Assembly: GCA_032622095.1 (NCBI GenBank)
Contig: CP136066.1
Location: forward strand, 143,807,559 to 143,871,558
Direction: 5' to 3'
Length of the DNA stretch: 64,000 nt
Origin: Siphonodentalium dalli
Lineage: Eukaryota > Mollusca > Scaphopoda > Gadilida > Siphonodentaliidae
A program made the translations under genes and the position numbers. Positions 56,807-64,000 of the stretch are shown piece after piece; within the stretch, counting starts at the first letter, position 1; every line of letters starts with the position of its first letter. The notes under the pieces were generated by a model, which did not search any database, had not been told where the DNA came from, and saw only the letters and a program-made list of their open reading frames with translations.

Positions 56807-56902
56807 GGATTTAGATAGCTTTCATGGGTCAGTGTGGTGGGTTTAATAATTTAGATAGCTTTCATGGGTCTGTGTGGTGGGTTGTGTAATTTAGATAGCT
56901 TC
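56807..56902. repeat. About 40-bp tandem repeat, 2.5 copies
   Basis: 'tttagatagctttcatgggt' recurs with 'gtgtggtgggtt' between copies. Confidence 0.85.
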
Positions 56903-57079
56903 CATGGGAGCTGGTGCAGCAGTGAAGATCCTGTGCCAGTGCATTCTCTTATGCAAGTCTCCCATAGAAAGCAGTGCTTATATTACCTCAATATCCCTCC
57001 AGATGAATAATAGACAATTCCAATGTATACTTTTATAACTGAATGGGAGAATCTAGCTATTTAGTAAATAAAAGGTTAA
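56903..57079. mobile_element. Fragments of families A and F joined
   Basis: A partial A element (ggtgcagcagtgaagatcct to 'gtctcccataga') runs into the right part of an F element ending 'aaaaggttaa'. Confidence 0.55.
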
Positions 57080-57232
57080 AATTTAGAATGTTGATTTCAG
57101 TGTGCATGTATCAGGAGTCTCCCTCGTCAATGAATTCTCAGTTGTCAGTGCTTATCCAGAAATATTGCAAATTTGCCAATCTTAAGTCAATGCTTGACAA
57201 GCTACAAGTAAGTTGAGAGCCTATAAGCATTA

Positions 57233-57489
57233 ATAACCCTTCCTGAAATTTTGCGAAAACTCTGTGCCAATGCATTCTCTTATATATATGCGAGTCTCCC
57301 ATAGGGAAATCTCGCATATATAAGAGAATACATTGGCCTAACAATATTTACCTTGACCTTGTAAGCCAGTGCATTCTCTTATATGTGTGAAGCTTCATAT
57401 GGGAGACTCTCATATATATATATGAGAATACACTGGCACAGGATCTTGAATGCTGCATCAGCACACAGCTCCCATCATGAAAGGGTTAA
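57233..57489. mobile_element. Family A MITE, complete
   Basis: Both hairpins are present and the right TTAA is intact. The left terminus is shortened (ataacccttcctgaaatt). A family C element begins 3 bp after its end. Confidence 0.8.
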
Positions 57490-57493
57490 GGTA

Positions 57494-57706
57494 CAATAAT
57501 GTACTAAATAATCGACTCCTTATCCACAGCACAATTATGGGTAACTTTTCAGGATTTAGTCGGAAATATGGCTTGTTGCCATTCATTGGAAAGCTCTCCG
57601 TGAGAGCTTTCCAATGAATGGCAACAAGCCATATTTCCGACTAAATCCTGAAAAGTTACCCATAATTCTGATGTGGTTAAGGAGTCGATTATTTAGGGCA
57701 TTACTG
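57494..57706. mobile_element. Family C MITE, complete
   Basis: TA-flanked, near-perfect arms, centre 'ctctccgtgagagc'. Confidence 0.88.
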
Positions 57707-58095
57707 TATGTTAGTGGGACATTAAAAGACAGATTATACAGGATATCCAGAAGTAGTACCCAAGGGCAAGGGGCCACTTTTTTAGAAAAGGGCATGTTTT
57801 TAGTATTTAAGACTTGCATGAGCGCAAATCAAGAGGGCAGCTGCAACCCTCAAAATTAGCTACAGCAAAAGCTATAATGCCATCGAAAAAAAACGTAGAA
57901 TCCAATATAAAATTTCATGCAATTCTATAGCAATGCTGCAGAAGAAAAATACAAATTTTCCAAAAAGACAAAATTTTGCCACTCAAGCAACATTTAGGTA
58001 CTTTATAAGTAGTATCTTTGAATTATTTCATTTATAGCAGTGTAGTAGTAATACAAAAAGGACAGGGAAGAGAAACATACTAATATACTATATCT

Positions 58096-58352
58096 TTAAG
58101 CCTTCCATAACTGGAGCTTCCTGAAATTTTGTGAAAACCCTGTGCCAATGCATTCTCTTTGTATACATGTGAGTCTCACATATATAAGAGAATACATTGG
58201 TCTAACATTATTTACCTTGATCTTGTAAGCCAGTGCAATCTCTTATATATCATATGTGAGGCTCCCTGTGGGAGAATCAAATATATAGGAGAATGCACTG
58301 GCACAGGATATTTAATGCTGCACCAGCGCAGCTCCCATCATGAAAGGGTTAA
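58096..58352. mobile_element. Family A MITE, complete
   Basis: TTAA at both ends. The first hairpin lost most of its core (ttgtatacatgtgagtctca); the second is intact. Confidence 0.82.
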
Positions 58353-59236
58353 AAGCATGGCAACAAATATGAGTACAAAGACAGAACAAGTTTTCAAAAA
58401 CGCAAATTCCAGGGATTTTTCAACCCATTTTGGAATGGGCCAGGGACATTTGGGAAAATTTGTGTCAAAGATCAAGGTTTATATTTGGGAATATAATAGA
58501 GTATAGGGACCAATATTTTCATAAGGAAACTGTATTTCTTCAGACTGTTTATTCCTATTTTATGAAAATGGAGCTTGAAAATCATTATAAAATGAATGGG
58601 AAATTCTAACTTTTGTTCAGAAAACAAGAAACTCTCTGGGAATTTCAGAGGTCATAAAGTGGGAATAAAACAGACTATTTGCCATTACGAATGAGGCCCG
58701 TCATTGCATAAAAAAAACCTTGTATTATCAATACATTCCTAAAGGAGATTTATGTGATTTAGCACTCAAGCCATTTCTTGCTGCAGCACATTGGAAACCG
58801 AAAGTATTATGTGATAGCTTTTCGACATTAAAAATTTATTTTTGATCAAGAATGAGCCTGGATTGACACAAAAGGAAGTAATATGATTAAAGGATGTGCG
58901 CAAGAGATAGAGGGATCAATACGCTTTGCTTTATATATCACGCTAGTGTATCTATGCATCTATTGTTGCAGCAGCTTCTTTATACAAACCAAACAAACAC
59001 TTTGAAGTTACGCTCGATAATTGCGGAAGACTTTTTATGATTTTTTTGTTCATAAATTACATGAATTATTAACTGAGTCAAGTCTAGCCATATTAACTTG
59101 TGAGTGTTAAGATTTTAAGATACTTGTGATCATGTATAACATGAACAATTATTCTGTCAATGCTGTTGCTTTATTTGTTTGACTCAGGTATTAAAATGAT
59201 AATATGATATTAACAGAGTTAGTCTAGCGTGCTATA
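58353..59236. other. Intergenic, nothing recognised
   Basis: AT-rich, no element or exon identified. Confidence 0.4.
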
Positions 59237-59488
59237 ATCAATATAGACAAGGGCATGAATGTGATGGTGTCTGATAAAAAAGAGATATCATGTCAACTGA
59301 TATTTTATGTTGGACAGCATGAAAAAAACACATCAAATCATTGCTTCAAACTTCCTGGATTAACTGAATTTTTCAAGTCCGTGGCAGGAAGCGTGCAAGG
59401 ATATATAAAACAGTGGTAACATTCCAAGCGATCACTCGAGTTGTCAGGAACAAAAGGAAATATTAATGTTGTATAGTCTGGCTTCATA
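59237..59488. repeat. Duplicated 250-bp segment with TATA box, copy 1
   Basis: About 85% similar to 60437-60700. Shared blocks: 'gtgatggtgtctgataaaaa', 'gatattttatgttggacagc', a TATA-like 'atatataaaac' (59401) and 'tattaatgttgtatagtctg'. See findings. Confidence 0.75.
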
Positions 59489-59710
59489 TTTTGTTTGCTC
59501 TGTGAAGTTTGAAAACAACATATAAAGACATAATATTCTTATTCCGCAGCATCAAACTGGTATATTACTACTTAATATATAGCCACTTAACACCCATTTG
59601 AAGAACGAAACATTCAACTATTATAGCCAAAACAACAGCAGCATGTGTTGTACCCTTTCACAAAACATGAAATGTATAAAACATGAAATGTATTTGAACT
59701 ACGCAAACAA

Positions 59711-60340
59711 GAGGTGTGTACTCGCGTGCTAGTATACCCCCACCATGGCAAATTCAACCCGCATTATCCGTAAACCCAACAAAAAAGATTTTTAACTTTA
59801 AAAATTTGTTCGAATGATTGCAGAAACCCAAAAAAGGGAAGAAAATGAAACGCAACCTTAACATCTAAGATGGCTTTTGTCGAGTGTTTCGTCAGTCAAA
59901 CCAAACTTCTGCTAATAAGGCACACAACTCCAGGGAAAAAAGCATCCACAAAAAGTCAAAATAAGTCGAAAATGAAGTGTAATGCTAGGAAAAACAGTCC
60001 GAGCCAACCCTGAGCCGCATCATGTAGAGAGGGTGTTGTGAGAAGCAAATTATTGAAATCGGTTCATATTTGTTAAAGTTAGTAAGTCGGACAGAATTTT
60101 CTAAGTCGAAAAGTAAGGCGTAACTTAAAAAAAGAAAGTCGGACCGCACTGCAATTAGCATCATGTGGAGAGGCGGTCTTAAGGAGATTGCATACAAAAA
60201 ATTATTGAAATTGGTTCATAGTTGTTCGAGTTATGAGGTCGGATGGATGGAGGGGAACGACACACAGAGGGAGAAAGTGTGACGGACAGACGCAGTCAAT
60301 CCAGTATACCCCCCATTTTCTTCGAAAGTGGGGGTATAAA
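59711..60340. repeat. 'tataccccc' dispersed repeat
   Basis: Starts 'gtgtactcgcgtgctagtat' plus accccca and ends 'gtgggggtata', so the edges are inverted. Inside are two diverged copies of 'attgaaatcggttcatattt' (60053, 60205), as in many invertebrate high-copy repeats. Confidence 0.6.
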
Positions 60341-60436
60341 AATATGAATATATAGCATAATTCTTCTGTGTCAACTTGTTTGGATCAGGTAAGTACATAA
60401 AATGGTACATGTACTAAGAATGTAAGTGTGGCGTGA

Positions 60437-60700
60437 TTGAATCAATATGGCATGAATGTGATGGTGTCTGATAAAAAAGAGATATATCATGTCAGCTGAT
60501 ATTTTATGTTGGACAGCATGAAATAAACACATCAAATAATTGCTCCAAACTTCTTAGATCAACTTAATATCTCAGGTCAGGCTGTATCAGGGGCAAAAAG
60601 TGTGCAAGAACATATAAAACCATGGTTCAACATTCAAAGAGATCATTTGAGTTTTTTCAGAAACAAAAGGAATATTAATGTTATATAGTCTGGGTTCATT
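60437..60700. repeat. Duplicated 250-bp segment with TATA box, copy 2
   Basis: Partner of 59237-59488; the TATA-like word here is 'catataaaac' (60612). The two copies flank the 'tataccccc' repeat as direct repeats. Confidence 0.75.
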
Positions 60701-60724
60701 TGTCTGATGTTTGGAAAATGTTAT

Positions 60725-60840
60725 TTAACCCTTTCAGTGCCAAGTCCAATTGTTATTCCTTGATCATTTTTCAAATTTATTGATTATAATAATGTGATAC
60801 ATTGATGGAAAGAGCTCTAAGAGCTCTTTCCATTTTCAAA
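60725..60840. mobile_element. Family B MITE, right arm lost
   Basis: TTAA at 60725-60728, left arm complete to 'aagagctctttccat', then unrelated sequence. Confidence 0.72.
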
Positions 60841-60910
60841 TTGAGTTTCCCACAAAAAAAAAAATGAATATAGAACATCATAGCACTGATGCGACGATAT
60901 AGAGACATTA

Positions 60911-61084
60911 CAGTAATGCCCTAAATAATCGACTCCTTAATCACAGCAGAATTATGGGTAACTTTTCAGGATTTAGTCGGAAATATGGCTTGTTGCCATT
61001 CATCGGAAAGCTCTGTCTCAATCCTGAATAAGTCCACCCATAATTCTGCTGTGGTTAAGGAGTCGATTACTTAGGGCATTACTG
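60911..61084. mobile_element. Family C MITE, one arm shortened
   Basis: TA-flanked. The right arm is missing the 'ggcaacaagccatatttccg' portion. Confidence 0.82.
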
Positions 61085-61088
61085 TATA

Positions 61089-61185
61089 ATCATTAAATGT
61101 TCAGATAATAAGCTCAAAAAATGGCCTATGGCCTGTCAAACTTATTATCTGAACATTTCTTAAGGAAACTACTTGTTAACAAGAG
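61089..61185. mobile_element. Family F core hairpin fragment
   Basis: 'aaatgttcagataataagct' pairs with 'acttattatctgaacattt' around 'atggcctatggcct'. Confidence 0.65.
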
Positions 61186-61497
61186 GTTGCACCAGCGGTT
61201 AGCATTATTTTGTTGAAAATAATCAATTCTGTTAACTAAAGCGTATTTTGAAGAACTATTGTTGTTGTTGTATCATGGTGATATGGGGGACTGCCTGATC
61301 GGATTGAGTACCTTTAAATTCTATGACTAAATAGAGTTCATATACAAGTAAAAAAAACCTTTTCATGGATAGCTTTAGGCAGTAAAATGTTATGGGTTGG
61401 TGAGAAATGTGATAAAAGCAAGACAAATCACTGAAGGAGAACATTGAGAAAACATTCACAGCAATAAGTGGAAACCTCATATCACTGAAATGAGATA

Positions 61498-61712
61498 CAG
61501 TGATGCCCTAAGTAATCGACCCCCTTAACCAAAGCAGAATTATGGGTAACTTTTCAGGATTTAGTCGGAAATATGGCTTTGTTGCCATTCATCAGAAAGC
61601 TATCGGGAGAGCTTTCCAATGAATGCAACCAAGCCACATTTCCGACTAAATCCTGAAAAGTTACCCATAAATTCTGCTGTGGTTAAGGGGTCGATTACTT
61701 AGGGCATTACTT
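61498..61712. mobile_element. Family C MITE
   Basis: Left TA intact, right end slightly decayed (ttactttat). Arms about 100 bp. Confidence 0.82.
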
Positions 61713-61935
61713 TATGCAGCCAATGTGATGTGCAATAACCTGCTGATCACTCACTGACAAAGCAAACACTTTTACAGGTGCGTATCTTGTGCATGCAGGT
61801 AAATATACAAAACTATTAGGCAGAATATATCTGGCACTCATTGGAACAAAGATTACTCCAATTGATTCGCCTCTGTGGAGAGGAACATTGGTTATACCAG
61901 CAAATCAGATACATATACATCTGATAGTCTGAGAG

Positions 61936-61936
<1 letters not shown>

Positions 61937-61972
<36 letters not shown>
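61937..61972 (+). repeat. Poly-G tract (36 G)
   Basis: Longest G run in the window; uninterrupted. Confidence 0.95.
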
Positions 61973-61973
<1 letters not shown>

Positions 61974-62162
61974 TCTAACCCTTTGGTGAGTAGAACAACA
62001 TATATGTCGTTTCAGGAGTGTAATTTGTATGTAGACATAACTTCAATTAACCATCTGATTTATAAATGATTTGTATAGGAGATATTTTGATTAATATAAT
62101 GTTCCAATGTATAAGTGCAATAGATTATGAAAGCAGGAGATATTTTGATTAATATAATTAAT

Positions 62163-62215
62163 ATAATTATGGGTAATTTTTCAGGATTTAGTCGGATATA
62201 TGGCCTTGTTGTATT
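62163..62215. mobile_element. Family C fragment
   Basis: Only 'attatgggtaatttttcagg' to 'tatggccttgttg' remains. Confidence 0.6.
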
Positions 62216-62334
62216 ATAAAACCACCTTGGCTACGGGATCGATCATCATTAAAAAGGAAGCCCTTTCACTTCATATTTCTCTTGGCCATTTAAATGTTGT
62301 TCATTTGAGAAGTCATATATTACAAAGCAGTCCT

Positions 62335-63000
62335 TCGATTTTGACGCGCGCAATTGCGCTTGCGCGCCCTTGGCGCACGCGGATCTAAAACCAGCGAGTT
62401 ATTAAATGCGCATGCCGAAAAATTTAAATAGCGCGCGTCGGAATTTGCAGCCAGTGAACGAGATTTTAACAAACAGCACATCAATGGTTAAACGCGGTCG
62501 ACAAGACTATTCACCGTGTATCTTTCTCAGTAGCGATGACGTTGATTACGAACATAATAACAAAGATCAAAGCGGCCGCCGGCGTCTTTCTCACTCAATG
62601 ATTGGGGTACACCTCGTCACAACTGCTGCCGTGCGAGTTCCCGCAAAAAACAGTGTCAATTCTTTGGCAGCCTCGTTTGATGTTTCGGCATGCGGGATTC
62701 GCCGATTCATTTGAATATTATTGCCATAGATTAGGTTTTAAGTTTAACTATACTTCGAAGCTATACTTCGAAGCCAGTATCTTTCGACTCGGAGAAAAAT
62801 GGACATTGGAGCCTCCTCAAATACCGACTCTATCAAAACGAAAGAGAGCCCCGGTTGATTCCGGTGGAATCTGATTGCGGTAACGATTCCACTTCCGAGT
62901 TTGAAGTTTTTAAGCGACTGCGAGTCTGGTGAGCATGCGCTCTCACACGCGGAAGTGGACTCATTACCGTGATTAGATTCACCTGGATTGCCAGATAATC
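62335..63000. other. CpG-rich stretch with unassigned open frames
   Basis: Marked rise in CG dinucleotides (gacgcgcgcaattgcgcttg). Two overlapping plus-strand frames (62406-62714, 102 aa, basic; 62602-62874, 90 aa) match nothing I know. An inverted pair at about 62862-62905 and 62948-62985 (ggtggaatctgatt / gattagattcacc; cacttccg / cggaagtg) closes the stretch. It could be a promoter island, a first exon, or the remains of a transposon. Confidence 0.4.
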
Positions 63001-63550
63001 GGATTATTGTTGACTAGATATTGTACTACAATATAAACATATGTTTTTATTTCTGTTTTCACTTTAAGTTGCCCAAAGGCACACTTGGAATTACACGTGT
63101 GTATCATTATAATTGTGTTTGTCTTTATTCAGTAATCATTTCATCCATGTTAATTTGAATTGTGCTCCCGCAAAAAAGGCGCGCGCAAATTCCAAAAGCT
63201 CCGAGCAATATATCGCGCACCTACGTTTTCCAAATTCGAAGGACTGTTACAAAGTCACAACTGTTCCCCCATACAAGATTCTAAAACAAATATTAGCATT
63301 GAACACTTTATAAAACTGCTAAGTTTATTGGTAAAAAAGTAGCTCCCCCGACTTGTTGATGTATTAAATCGGTGTATTTTTTCAAGGACGATACAAAATG
63401 GGTTATTGAATGTGTTGAAATCTTCTGTATTTTTCAGATAAACGAATGGGTGTGCAATAGATAGGAAAGGATCACAGTTGTTCCTTATCTTCACCAACTG
63501 TCGCTTGAGTTCGATGACTCAAATTTATCCAGGTTTGCCATGATAGGGTA
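63001..63550. other. Intergenic, nothing recognised
   Basis: No gene motif seen in the short frames. Confidence 0.4.
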
Positions 63551-63711
63551 CAGTAATGCCTTAAATAATTGACTCCTTAACCACAGCAGAATTGTGGGTA
63601 ATTTTTCAGGATTTAGTCGGAAATATGGCTTGTTGCCATTCATTCGGAAAGCTCTGTGAGAGCTTTCCGATGAAAGGCAACAAGCCATATTTCCAACTAA
63701 ATCCTGAAAAA
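63551..63711. mobile_element. Family C MITE, right end missing
   Basis: TA|CAGTAATGCC at left; the right arm stops at 'ctaaatcctgaaaa'. Confidence 0.78.
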
Positions 63712-63766
63712 ATGGGAGCTGACGCTGATGATGTCCCTTGTGCAACAAGGTGCCCATGTAAAAGTA

Positions 63767-63873
63767 CAGTAATGCCCTAAATAATTGACTCCTTAACCAC
63801 AGCAGAATTATGGGTAATTTTTCAGGATTTAGTCGGAAATATGGTTCGTTGCCATTCATCGGAAAGCTCTCAC
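63767..63873. mobile_element. Family C MITE, left half
   Basis: TA-flanked left arm only. 'gacatcagtgtcagctccca' just right of it is the inverse of sequence left of it (gggagctgacgctgatgatg, 63715), so the two C pieces and their flanks form one larger inverted arrangement. Confidence 0.7.
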
Positions 63874-64000
63874 TGACATCAGTGTCAGCTCCCAATGGGA
63901 CAGTATGCCAAGCTTAGTGTCATAACTGCAGATGACACTATGGTAAGGGTGTGGATCTACAAAATTTATTCACTGCTTTTTCCGTGTGTCTGAGATTTGT

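Noticed and set aside
62602-62874. 90-aa frame as a transposase remnant
   Set aside because: No catalytic or DNA-binding motif is visible; recorded only as part of a CpG-rich stretch.
63889-63945. WD40-like peptide (VITADDTMVRVW) at the right edge
   Set aside because: The same bases form a hairpin (agtgtcat ... atgacact) and border a repeat; no second WD motif, and a splice donor would cut the motif. Too short to support a gene.

Overview
This is eukaryotic, AT-rich, repeat-dense animal DNA. The genes have GT-AG introns, and the two best-preserved protein genes are metazoan. The style of the repeats (a CR1/L2-like LINE with a PHD finger, diverged 'agctcacc'/'agctcaac' and 'tataccccc' repeats, and swarms of small palindromic elements) suggests a lophotrochozoan, most likely a bivalve mollusc. 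The species is inference.

Genes. (1) 1319-7982, plus strand: the last six coding exons (213 codons plus stop) of a KLHDC3-type kelch protein. The 5' exons lie left of the window. (2) 20118-20220, minus strand: one exon of mitochondrial ribosomal protein L33; its first and last exons were not found. (3) 42440-50827, minus strand: a complete Golgi alpha-mannosidase II (GH38, MAN2A type), 1088 aa in only two coding exons (50029-50827 and 42440-44907) separated by a 5.1-kb intron. (4) 27395-31876, minus strand: a nearly full-length non-LTR retrotransposon with an SGNH-like ORF overlapping a PHD-endonuclease-RT ORF. The second ORF is broken by one in-frame stop.

Repeats fill most of the rest and are named here by family. 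A: about 250-bp TTAA-flanked elements containing two long hairpins (2.4, 3.4, 4.2, 8.3, 9.4, 10.0, 12.8, 38.7, 39.5, 57.2, 58.1 kb and fragments). B: TTAA-flanked single palindromes (6.6, 13.3, 40.2, 60.7 kb). A/B chimeras and a third shell (44.9, 47.3, 54.6 kb). C: TA-flanked 140-215-bp foldbacks beginning CAGTAATGCCC (about 16 copies). D: palindromes around 'gcagaatgaggtcccc' (9.2, 14.6, 42.0, 53.6 kb). F: TTAA-flanked elements with 'tactgaatggattc' ends (6.1, 11.8, 23.4, 41.5, 41.7, 51.2 kb). There are also a hAT-type MITE with an 8-bp target duplication, two nearly identical 452-bp TA elements, larger TIR elements at 17.2 and 23.9 kb, a 2.2-kb higher-order tandem array at 21-23 kb, and long poly-G tracts.

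The most striking signal is the family A hairpin module. Its stem bases change in compensating pairs between copies, it has moved between different TTAA element shells, and in one copy its half-stem is expanded into ten exact 21-bp tandem units. Many of these elements sit within tens of bases of splice sites in the three host genes.
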